Of a stretch of 64,000 nucleotides of DNA, positions 51,926 to 62,343 are shown in pieces. Both the position numbers and the translations under genes were made by a program. Where the stretch lies: contig NC_065876.1 in assembly GCF_933775445.1 (NCBI RefSeq), forward strand, positions 11,284,001 to 11,348,000, in the 5' to 3' direction. This stretch comes from Argentina anserina (lineage: Eukaryota; Streptophyta; Magnoliopsida; Rosales; Rosaceae). Numbering within the stretch: the first letter of the stretch is position 1; each line of letters opens with the position of its first letter. Below the pieces are notes generated by a model that made no database searches, had not been told where the DNA came from, and worked only from the letters and a program-made list of their open reading frames with translations.

Positions 51926-52709
51926 GAAACTTGCCCCAAGGGTAAACCGGTGTTGCTGACAGTTTACGTGGAGAGGCCGAAGAGAAGACCAGCTTCATCA
52001 ACGCACCCTCACCCTCACCCTCACCATCACCATCCTTATATTCATCACACCATCAAGCGGGAGGTTATTCATTACAGGCATGGTGCTGGTGGCCAAGGCT
52101 ACATCAGTCGGAGAACGCAGCTGCTTCAGTACTCTCAACGCCTTCGTCTATCTACTGGATCATCAGCAGCTCCAGCATCCAAACCCTATTACGAAAAGCA
52201 AACCCACGACAAGAGTCCACAACCTGCAGCTAAGGTACCATATCCTCTATCTTTCTATTACAATTTTGTTTTGTAGAATCTGGACTGTGACAGATTAGGT
52301 ATGTATTACATCGTCTAATAAATTGTAGTAGCTAGATTGTGGTTGTCAGAAGAAAACCAAAGAATTCAGATCAAGCTCCCAGATGTGCTTGAAATGGAGT
52401 TTTCCAAGTTTCTTTGGACTTTGTACACCTTTCCAAGCTAAGAAACAGAGGAAGACGAGAAAGAAACGCAGCGCCACCATCAACAATAAAATTATTTCGG
52501 CTATCAAAAGCTTTCAGGTGATGACTACGTACTAAAAGAGATGAAGTTAATTTTTGTGAAGTCATCAGAATTTGATTTATTTTCAGGAGACACTTAACTA
52601 TGCTAGCTAGCTAGCTAGTAGACTGATCAATCACTCAAATCCTTCTCAGGGGCAAAAGAAACAAGGCGTTTTCTCCAAGTTGTTCCTAGCATCCTCAAAG
52701 CGAAAATGA
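51926..52709 (+). CDS. Small basic His-rich plant protein, copy 1 (first exon not found)
   Basis: Three exons keep an open frame: 51926-52234, 52350-52517 and 52650-52709, together 178 residues. Visible features are PVLLTVYVERPKRRP, a His/Pro-rich run (HPHPHPHHHHP), ISRRTQLLQYSQRLR, a Cys/Phe patch (MCLKWSFPSFFG), a strongly basic KKQRKTRKKR and the end VFSKLF..SSKRK. Junctions: TTTCAG|GAA, AAG|GTACCA, TGTCAG|AAG, CAG|GTGATG, TCTCAG|GGG. It pairs exon for exon with 53532-54660. The short first exon with the ATG seen in copy 2 is not visible upstream, where LTR debris begins, so this copy may have lost its start. I do not recognise a function; the basic C-terminus suggests nuclear location (inference). 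Confidence 0.6.
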
Positions 52710-53531
52710 AACCATATAACCGGACGTCTGAACCCCTTCACGGTCTTCAGTGTGAAAGTACCGGTCATGGTGCTTGTTGCCTCTGCTCAACTTATTTTGT
52801 AGAGCTCGGCATATGATGTAACGTGTCTTCTGGCCATTGTTTTGAGCAATATAATATTTTCTTTAAAAAAGACACTAATAGTAAACTCAAGTGGTAAATA
52901 ACAATTTACAACTTTGTCAACTCGGTTACAATTTTGAAGACAATATTACTACTTTGTCAACTCATTTTACAAGTTTAGGATAAAGTTGATGCACAACGAG
53001 CATTAACTCATACTAACTTTCCCTTTAATACTGGTTCACAATACCGATGTACCAAATCTATAAAAAAAAATGACTTGACAAATTTACTCTCTTGTAGAAT
53101 GCTTGACAAATTAATCATTATCTATGTCTGTGCTGATCGTTGAGAATAAGAGTTAAAGTTTGGCACTTGGTCCACTTCCATGAAAGATATTTTCTCTTAA
53201 CATTACAACATCTTGGGATGTAGCATCTTGTCCCTTCCTTCGTTTAGTTTTACTGATAGAGTCTATCGTACCCTTGCCTGGTTTAGTTTAACTGATAGAA
53301 TTTATAGTATCATATTTTCCAGGGTGTGCATCGGACCCTTCATTTGTTTATCATAAACATATTTGAATGAGCTTGGTTTCGTTTCAATCAAGAAACAATA
53401 ACTCATTTTGTGGCTTTATCTGTTTGGCCTCACCTCTCCTTCACCACCTCCTCTGATCTGACTATATTAAAACCTCTCGACTAATCATCCCTCAATGTGG
53501 CAATCTCTTCCCTTCTTCTCATCATCAAAAT

Positions 53532-54660
53532 ATGCCAACAAAAAGGGTAATAACATATGTTTTGACACACAGAAATACACACACATGCACATCACTTATC
53601 TTTCCATGGTATATATTGTAGTAGTAGATCACTAGCTACTTGAATTATTCCAGGTCCCTTACTGGAAAGACAAGCCGGTGTTGGTATCGGTTTATGTGGA
53701 GATGCCGAAGAGAAGACCACCTCCGTTAACTCATCACCACCACCACTATCATGTTCATCATACCGTCGAGCGAGAGGCCGTTTCTCCGAGGGGTAGTGCT
53801 GATGGCAAAGGCTATACTACCAGTAGGAGAGCTGAGCTCCTTCAGTACTCTCAACGCCTTCGCCAATCCGCAAGAACGGCTCCAGCATCATTGTCACCAT
53901 CCACACCCATTCTTCCAGATTCAAACCACACTAGCAATCCACAACCTCACGCTCAGGTACCTTAGTAGTACTTGCTCTTTAGGTGTTGATAGAAACAAAT
54001 ATCTTCTAAGTAATCTGGGTTGATTGAACCAAACGTCCAAATGTTATTTTAGTTGAATGATTAAGCAGCAGAGAGATTATACTGTATTAATCTAGAACTA
54101 AAGGCTATCAAAAGTGATTTGTTCAGAGCATTTTGTGTGCTAAACACTAACTGCACATAGGCCTTTCAATTGGAGAGGCTACAATCAGCAATAAACTTTA
54201 ATTTCATGGGAAAAAGTTCAATGAAGTTATAGAATGGTTTAGATATGAACATAAGTTAGTTTGGGTAGGTAATGGCAAGTCAGATTGATTATGCAATACA
54301 TTCTCTAATGAAGTTGAGTTGTTAGATTGTCACTTTCCCAACAAAGCCGAAGAATCCAAAAGCTCCAACCTGCTTTGGCAACTGCAGATCACCAACCATA
54401 TTTGGACCTCTTACAAGTTTCCACGCTAAGAAAGAGAGGAAGACAAGAAAGAAACGTGCCTACAATGCCAGCAAAAAAATAAAAGCTGCTATCAAAACCT
54501 TGAAGGTAAGATATAGTTGAAAGCTGAAATTTTATATTACGATCAAATCTCTGGCTAGCTTATTCTGCAGTGTATTAATCTAAACTCAAAACCTTTCAGG
54601 TGCAAAAGCAACAGGCCTTTTTCTGCAAGTTGTTCCCATCATCAGCAAAGCGAAAGTGAA
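53532..54660 (+). CDS. Small basic His-rich plant protein, copy 2
   Basis: Four exons (53532-53546, 53654-53956, 54347-54505, 54601-54660) give an intact 178-residue frame starting MPTKRVPYWKDKPVLVSVYV. Shared with copy 1: VYVE.PKRRP, a His run (HHHHHYHVHH), SRRAELLQYSQRLR, a middle Cys/Phe patch (CFGNC..PTIFGPL), basic KKERKTRKKR and the end FFCKLFPSSAKRK. Junctions: AGG|GTAATA, TTCCAG|GTC, CAG|GTACCT, CAAAG|CCG, AAG|GTAAGA, TTTCAG|GTG. The first exon is only 15 nt and was picked because it supplies an ATG in phase. This looks like a plant-specific family of unknown function; conservation of exon pattern between tandem copies supports a real gene. Confidence 0.68.
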
Positions 54661-54969
54661 ACTGTAACAACCTATGTGATTTTGTATCATACACTCCTAA
54701 ATTTTATAAAAATATATATGCTTCTGTTAACCAGAATGTTGCTTCTGGAGAAAGAGCAAAACTTAACATTGAAGCGTTATATATTTCATACAACTGATTA
54801 ATTTGTAAGATTACCACACATTCATTTGTCATTCTGTTCTTTCTCCCAGACACCCTTCTTCATTTGGCAGTGATGGGAGCCATCTGACTCACATAGTGCG
54901 AAGGTGCTCCGGTCTTAAGTTATTTTATATAGCTAGTAGACTGTTTGTGACGTTTAGAAAGAAAAAAAA

Positions 54970-57780
54970 CTACTGGGATCTTTGCTGTCTAGTATATTCC
55001 CACAGAGCGATGGCACCACTGACATGGACATTTAGAGATCTAACAACTCCCAATTGTGGAATCTCAAGGCACGCATCCAGAAAATGTATTATATCAACTG
55101 GTATACCTTCCTTCTCTCAGCCAAGAGCCAGTACCTGGCCAGAAAGTGGAAGTAAATAAACCGTCAATATTTGACAACGGAAATGGAAAATATTCTCAGA
55201 ATTTATTTAAATGAATGGCTGCCACTCTCCTACATATGCAATTTAACTGCAAGCAAATTAAAAAAAAAAAAAAAAAAAACCTCGTAGAAGAATATATATC
55301 ATGGTTCCTTCACTTCTTTGATAAATCCAGCATTTATTTTCTTTATTTTCTTTCTGCTGATAACTACAGCTATTTTTGTTCTCTCTTTTTTTTAAATTAA
55401 ATGATATGATGTAAAACGAGTGAGAATATATCAATGTGGTCAAATGGAGGTTCTCAAATCCATTCATGATTGTCAAAATATAAAGAAATGGAGAGGCAGA
55501 GACTTACTGTGTCTTTAGGAAAGATATATTGATCAAGAGGTATACTATTTGCAGTCAGCTCTAGTCCTAAAATTGAGAAGCCTTCTCGTTTCTTTTTCTG
55601 AAGGAAAACCTTCAAACTATTCACCGGGACTTCAACGATAGGAACCCACTTCTCCGCAGTCACACTAAAGGGGCAAAAATGTTACAAAGTATTAGAAACT
55701 GTAATTAATTTACTAGATACAACCGACATGTACACTTCATAAGTAAAAGTATGTATATACTACCACAAATATCCCATTATCATATGACAGGTTGATCCAG
55801 TTGCATTTAATACAAAAATTGTGGAAGAGCCATTTGTTTTGCAATATGTTATGGTAGAGCTTGCAGGCAAAAACACAAGGAATCATTCAACATAAACATC
55901 TTTTGGAACTTGTATATAAGGGATATTTTGTTTCATAATTATCATCCTTTTGGTTAATAAAGAACGCCCGCTCAAGGTACTGTTAAAACCTTAGTTTGAC
56001 CAAGCAAGACAGCATTATAAATGCGTATAAATTTCAAGAAAGTATAACTCACTCCAGGTTGGCAAAAACTAAAAAGAGAAGACCTCACAGTTTAGTAAAG
56101 TGCATATGTCCACATGAATGTGATCATATATTGATGATAAATAACTATCGACAAACCGGATTAGTTGAAATTGTTTTGTCATGTAGTACATTTTTATCCG
56201 CAATGGCCAAACATGATGCTTTAAATACTTTAACCAAAAAAAAAATGATGCTTTAAATACCTGGAGAAGAACAATGATGCAAGAAACACTGAGCTGAAAA
56301 TCGGGGCAAAAATCTAATTGAGAAACACAGTAGTGAAAACGCCCATCATAACTGATTACAAACCTCACAAGTCCTTGCAAGGCCAGATAGGTTAGGTATT
56401 CGATCAAGCAGAGATGCTACAAGTATAAGATGTTGTCTACTTGATCTCTCTCTTTCCATTTCTAGAGTTCTAGACTGAAGCACCTGAGCAAGAAGCTTAT
56501 CGTCCTTTTCTATTTCTGTATTGATTCCATAACAGATTATATCAGTTTAAGTTGTTTTATAAAAGAAGTTATAAACACAAACTGAACAGTTTAGCAACTT
56601 CTATAGTCCCAACCTATTATAGCAGTTTTAAGTTTTTCTATAGAAGTGGTTATGAGAACATAAATAATTGTATGAAACTGAATATTTAAGCACCGGCTAT
56701 TGTCTCAACCTACCAGGTAGGTTCACAATTAGGTTCAAGGTATGTAAGCAGTGAGGTTACACAGAATTTTTCTTTAAGTAATTTGATTTCGACAACAAGA
56801 ATATAAAAAAACTTATACGTACCCAGGTATTGTCTGTAAGTTTCTTGATTTCCGAAGAAAGAACTAATGTCCATATCTTGCTTCTCATTTTTAGACAGAG
56901 TAATCTTCTTCTGAAAATGTAGTGAGATATCTTTAGGCACCTGAGTACACAATTTTCTTTCATAAGCATTAGACTGTATCCCCATGCGGTCTTGATCTCT
57001 ATCAGATATCAAACTCTCATTTTTAATAGTCACAACATCCTTTGCCATTGAATTTCGAAGGTCTTCTCTCACATCCTGTAACACTTAAGTATGCAAAATT
57101 GACAATAAAGAAACATAAAGTGGCACTTGCTCAAAAGCATAAACTGTCCCAAAAGCATGAAACTATACTTACATTCAAAAATTTGAGCACTTGCTCCATA
57201 AGCAACATTGGTACGCATTCAAACTCGACGTCCTTCAATAGAAATAAAATTTAGGAAACTAGATTTAGTTTATTTACTAAACAAGAAAATATAAGGACAA
57301 ATGATATGGAGCGATAGATATATGACACTCCATATCATAGATACACATATGCTAGTGATCAAGCACTCACCTTTTTGTATGTAAAACTTATAAGTAGTAT
57401 ATTGTATATAGAAACAGATATGGGTTCTCTTCTGGCTTCACAAATTCAGCCATATGAACTTTATTGAGTTTTTAAGTTCCTTTTTCTTTTTTTTCTTTTT
57501 TTTAGTTTTTCAACCTCAAAAGTTAAGCTCTCTCTCTCTCTCTCTCTCTCCTGAACAGCTAACCCATAATGATATTATTTTTCATTAGCAAAAGCAAATA
57601 AAGAGACAAATGTGCAGCTAAAAACTAGTAGGATGCGAAAAGTATATTTTGCAAAAAAAAAAAAAAGTAGGACTTGAATAACATCAAACAAAGATCCTGA
57701 CCTCAACACGGTTGACGAAAACGCCAGCAGGAGTAACCGAGTTTTGGGGACTGTAGGCATCAAGATATCCTCCCATTGAT
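54970..57780 (-). pseudogene. SpoU/TARBP1-type RNA 2'-O-methyltransferase pseudogene, C-terminal part
   Basis: Family members methylate ribose in tRNA/rRNA. Exons read right to left: about 57780-57710 (MGGYLDAYSPQNSVTPAGVF), about 57232-57174 (DVEFECVPMLLMEQVLKFLN), 57075-56822 (DVREDLRNSMAKDVVTIKNE), about 56514-56365 (RQHLILVASLLDRIPNLSGL), about 56260-56162, about 55664-55504 (EKWVPIVEVPVNSLKVFLQK) and 55134-54970 ([36 protein letters not shown]). Lesions: the catalytic motif LGREKEG has TGA in place of Arg (near 55118); the 56.2-kb exon has a 32-bp tandem duplication and a 1-nt insertion (DKQFQLI is out of frame). The large N-terminal part is missing upstream, replaced by repeat DNA. It is clearly dead. 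Confidence 0.88.
55259..55279. repeat. Poly-A run
   Basis: About 20 A in a row inside an intron of the methyltransferase pseudogene. Confidence 0.9.
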
Positions 57781-58633
57781 TGCCGTAAGCTGAAATAACA
57801 CAAATAAAAATAATATCTTCTGACTGTAGTCATACACAAATCAAAATAACACGATGTCTACTGTTCCTGGATGCATAGTTCTTCCATCTCTTTAGTTGTT
57901 TTGTCGATTACTTTCTTCTTCCTCGTTGGTGTTGTATTGTAGACATCGTGATTGCTTCTTCTATCCATCTAAGTTCATCTCATTCCTTACTTTTAATAGA
58001 GTTACTTCATCGCCATTTGCGTCTCATTTGGATCTGTGGCATAGCTAAGTTCCAATCCCCAACACCAAAATGATTAATTCATGAAAGATCAGCGTTCTCA
58101 ATTACATGCTCATCTAGCAAATAATTAATTCGTGACGCCATAATAAAATTTCTAACACATTAGATTTCTTGCTCAGCCAAGAACAATGTGTAACTTCAAT
58201 TGTCTATGGCCGAACCAAAACAAGTTGGAACGCAACAACTACGTAATGTGAATCTCAATTCAATAATTGTATCACCACCTTAAGGATGTATCACACACCC
58301 TACCACTCTGTTACCAATAATGTTAGAGATGCTAATCTCGAAAATTTTCGTTAAACTACCTCCAACCTATGGTCTTTACATCCCTACCTTGAACATAATA
58401 CTTCCACCTCATTAGACTTCAACTTAGATTAGTTGCATACTAAAATCCAGTCCTCAACATTGTAACACTGAATATCCCTCAATATATGGTCAACGCTCTC
58501 CATCAAGACTTCTTCATAGTTCTCTGCCCTGATGGAAATCTATATACTCAAACCAGTTAGCATTCCAGTAACTTCTTCACCCTGAATTGATGGTAACTGG
58601 ATCTCAGGTCAAACTCAGATAGTATTGTAGCCC

Positions 58634-59500
58634 CTATAAGCTGATCGCACAAGTCATCAATTCTTTAAGCTCGTTCTGTCTCATCTCATACGGCGCCTTC
58701 GATACAGGTGCTATAACAGGTACCTCGTCAATAAAGAAACCGACAACTCTCCAAGAAGGTAAACTCAGTATCTCCTGAAACATCTCACTATACTCGGGTA
58801 TCACAACAATATCTGTGATAGCTACTTCCAGATCCACAGACTCCACATGTGACAAGACTCAAGCTCTCATGGCATTATCCGACTTGAGGCAAAGATAATG
58901 AAACACTAGTTTCCCTGGTTTATGAAAGAACACCACCATGCCCAAACAATCAATCTCCGCGTGTTGCGGCCTAACCAATCTATTCCTAAGATCACATCAT
59001 AGGTGTGGTCCGGAATTACTATCAAAGAAGCTGAGAACTCTCTACTTCCTATCACAATAGGACAAGCCTTACATATCGTCTTTGATTCGAGGAACACTCT
59101 AAGGGGTGAAGTGACACATAAAGAGTTTCCCCATAGATGTAGGAATCAATCCTAATATCTCCACTTCTGAACTATTAATAATGAATGTGGCTATCATCTT
59201 CTTCTCTATCTCAGCGCACTCAATCATCTCAAAGTAGGTTTCCATCCTCTCGATCCAGTGGTCCGCTACCATATAATACAGGCCTCTATGAAATGACGGC
59301 GCTGACAGACCACTAATGTCATTGATCGACTTTAGCACACGACTATCGTCTCTAACGACAACAGTAGGATTAACCTGTCTTTCCCGTGGAGTAGCCTCCT
59401 CATAAAGGTTATCCACATTGCGGACTCGGCATGCAGCCCTACCTCGGCCTCGACCTATCGCCCGTCCTCGGCCCTATCCACGACCCTTTTCCAAATTCAT
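58634..59500 (-). pseudogene. Gypsy gag-protease-RT remnant
   Basis: Read right to left: a Gly/Arg-rich stretch (GRGRAIGRGRGRA), then gag HWIERMETYFEMIECAE and KKMIATFIIN, then directly the protease end ANLIVIP-like (SASLIVIPDHTYDVILGIDW) and the linker to RT (FFIDEVPVIAPVSKAPYEM, then NELKELM). The gap between gag and protease shows a large internal deletion near 59100-59150. Stops interrupt the frame. Confidence 0.8.
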
Positions 59501-59768
59501 CACCATCCAACAATTAACACTTAGTCAAACATGTGAAGTCTCGAATTAGACAAAATAGATCCAACCGATATCAATCATGAAATTTCAGAAGAATGTGAAC
59601 CATCGAAGTATCGTCACAATACTCCCTACAGGACCAAACCATAAGGTATGGCTCCTAACACTCTCGCGTACCTGGCGACAAATCAATACCGGGGAGCATG
59701 TGATGGGGGCCCACTGCGATCGGGTCATCGCTCCCGGATGATATTGATAATCGCCAAATACGCACTTA

Positions 59769-59783
59769 GGCTCTGATACCAAC
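59769..59783 (-). other. Retrotransposon primer-binding site
   Basis: On the minus strand GTTGGTATCAGAGCC directly follows the LTR end TGTCGTGACA-like sequence. This matches the usual initiator-methionine tRNA priming site of plant Gypsy elements. Confidence 0.8.
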
Positions 59784-60539
59784 TGTCACGACCCCAAAAT
59801 TTCGAGCATAAAAACTCAAATTTCGAAGCCATGAAAAACACTAAAATATTCTCAATGAATCGAAACCATTTTAAATGCCACAGCGGATCATCTCTGAGTT
59901 CAAAATACAACTCAGTCAACCGATTATTACAATCCAAATTTATAATTCGACATTATAACAAATGGAAATATATAATCCTCACAAAGAAATCCACACAAAA
60001 TCCTCACCACATGATGTAAATAAATAACTCCAACTCTTCTGAGCGGTCCGTCAATTCCCGCTAATCCACACCTGCGAAGTTATCCCTTACACCATCGAAT
60101 TGGTGCACCGGGATTGTAAACACAAATCCGGTAAGCTTTGCAGCTCGTATGAGTAAAATAACAAATACCACCCGCATATCAATATATACGAAAATCACAA
60201 AACATCAATTATAAAATGCACTCATGAGTCTATGGACGGCCCATCTGGTTGTCCAAAAATATGAAAATGAAGTGCTCATGAGAAATTGGGCAACCCCTCT
60301 GTTTACCCAAATGCATTTATAACACGGGTACTCATGAGCGCTGGTACACATCTGTTACCCCTCATGTAGTACACCGTAGACATTGGGCAACCTCCTGCTA
60401 CCCATCATCCAAAAATATGAGTACTCATGAGCCGATAACCCATCTGTTACCTCACATGCAGTACTCCGGAAGAAAGACTAGAGCTCTAACTGTATCGTAA
60501 CTTTCGCCCGGCCAAAGGCTAGGTTCCGACATGCCAAAC

Positions 60540-60812
60540 ACGTTCGAAGACAAAAACTCGTCCGTAGATATAAATCACGTCAGAAGACAAACTCGTCCGA
60601 AGACAAAAATCACATCCGAAGACAAAATTCGTCCGAAGACATCAATCACGTCCGAAGACATAAATCACTTCTGAAGACAAAAACTCGTCTGAAGACAAAA
60701 CACATCCAAAGACATCACACGTCCGTAGACAAAATCACGTCCGCAGACAAAACACATCTGAAGACATCACACGTCCGTAGACAAAATCACATCCGAGGAC
60801 AAAAACGTTTTA
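60540..60812. repeat. Tandem array of ~19-21-bp GTCCGAAGACA units
   Basis: A dozen or more units of the form CGTCCGAAGACAAAAATCA with small changes (TCCGTAGACA, TCTGAAGACA). It lies within the Gypsy LTR. The copy at 28388 keeps only one or two units (CACGTCAGAAGACAGAAGA near 30739), so the array expanded or contracted between copies. Confidence 0.9.
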
Positions 60813-61229
60813 ACAATCTCCATGTTAAAACCACGTACAATAATCATCATGTCATATTGTACAAAACAAATCACATGCTCGATATATAAATCTCATCATC
60901 AAAATGACATATTCACAACGAAATCATAACAGTATATAATATAGCAAACTATATATATGTACCTATTTATCATTTATACAAATATATATATTCCACTATA
61001 TCATATACACGTCATATTTCATTCTTTAAAATTCTTCATAATCTTGAATCTCCGCAAGGGTAGATTCATAAATATGTGAGATTTTTACTCACCTTCTTTC
61101 CTGCGTGCAACTTTCACGACACTGAAAGTAATTTCCTCACGCATTTCGTCAGTCATCTAATAGCATGATAAATGTTTAGAAAATGATACGTAAAATATCA
61201 GGTGACGATTTCAGTACAGCTAAATGATG

Positions 61230-61460
61230 TTCATAAAACATTGTTCACAGAACCTGTTCATGTTTACTAATCACTGTTCCAATGTACTGTTTTTTATTAC
61301 AACACTGTTCACAGTTACTGTTTACCATGACACTGTTCACAGTCATGTTTTACGAAACACTGTTCACATCACGTTTACTAAAACAATATTCATATTTACT
61401 GTTACATAACAATGTTCATAAAAACACGATTCATAGTACTATTCATGCGGCGTCATTGTT
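61230..61460. repeat. Degenerate ACTGTTCACA repeat array
   Basis: Repeated words CACTGTTCACAGT, TTTACTA and CATGTT at irregular 18-25-bp spacing, inside the Gypsy LTR. Confidence 0.75.
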
Positions 61461-62343
61461 CACCGACCGTTACCAATGATCACCAAATTTCACCACCATA
61501 ATCTAAATGACATTCCTAACAACTTCCTAGTTCACCACAAAGTCTTATTTTGAGCTTAAACACTTTAATTTAACAAGAACCGAAAAGCCTCAATTTAAAA
61601 ACCTAAAATTTTTTTTCTTCGATTCTCCTAGCACATAACGATTGGGGTTAAATCTTTTGGAGGGTTGGTTTGTAGTATGGAAGGAGACATTCAAAATGAA
61701 ACAAGAATCGTACCGATTGGTTGCCGGAGGAGGGAGATCCGAAGAGTTGAAGTCGGCGAAATATGTTTTTCCGGGAGAACTTCCGGGCTTCACCGCTCCT
61801 AAACGGCGGCGAGATGGTGGGTGACGCTACCACCAATCATCAGGGGATGCAGCAACCTTTCAAACATGACCGGTGCGCCGCTCTATGGTGGCCGGACGGC
61901 GGAAATCTGGCGGCCCAAAGTTGGCTGCTCGGGAGAGAAATTTCTGGATTTTTTTCGGGGGTGAACAGTACCTATCCGAATTTCTGATTTTTCTCCCCTT
62001 TTTCTCTTTAATTCTTTTATTTATACTATTTTCCAAAATTGTCCAAATATCTTTTGATTCGTAACTTCTTCATACGAACTCTGATTTAGGCGTGCCACAT
62101 GTCCACTAATTCGTATCGACGAGCTCTAGGACTTTCATGTAAGAAGTTTCCTAAGAATCCCAATGAGACAAAAGTCAACTCGTAGACTCGTCAAATTGAA
62201 CGTTTCCGAACAATTAATATTTCAAACCCTTTCATTTTCATTCTAGGCTAATAAAATTGGACAATGACCAACTTAATAATATATGTGAACTCATTGGAAA
62301 TTAGATATGAATTTTTCGGGTTATTAGAGATTCACTTGTAACA

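Larger units (their letters stand above)
57784..62343 (-). mobile_element. Ty3/Gypsy retrotransposon, internally deleted, with long 5' LTR
   Basis: On the minus strand a long LTR (about 62343-59784) is followed by a primer-binding site (TTGGTATCAGAGCC, complement of 59769-59783), gag, protease and the start of the reverse transcriptase region. No 3' LTR was identified on the low side, so the element is truncated there; its lower limit is approximate. The low side abuts the methyltransferase pseudogene. Confidence 0.75.
59784..62343 (-). repeat. Gypsy LTR copy C, about 2.5 kb, with internal tandem repeats
   Basis: The inner edge TGTCACGACCCC is shared with copies at 28388 and 31147. The outer edge is placed at CTTGTAACA (62343) because on the minus strand it begins TGTTACAAG; this end is an inference. 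It contains the GTACTCATGAG / CATCTGTTACC repeats (60250-60470), a GTCCGAAGACA array and a CACTGTTCACA array. Frames seen near 61640-61990 have no recognised domain. Confidence 0.72.

Noticed and set aside
57850..57950. 12-bp perfect inverted repeat CACGATGTCTAC / GTAGACATCGTG about 77 bp apart
   Set aside because: Could be a tiny MITE or a regulatory stem, but no target duplication was visible and chance or Gypsy-internal origin was not excluded.
61642..61987. Overlapping frames in the Gypsy LTR on both strands
   Set aside because: No retroviral or host domain; LTRs do not normally encode protein and frames overlap on both strands.
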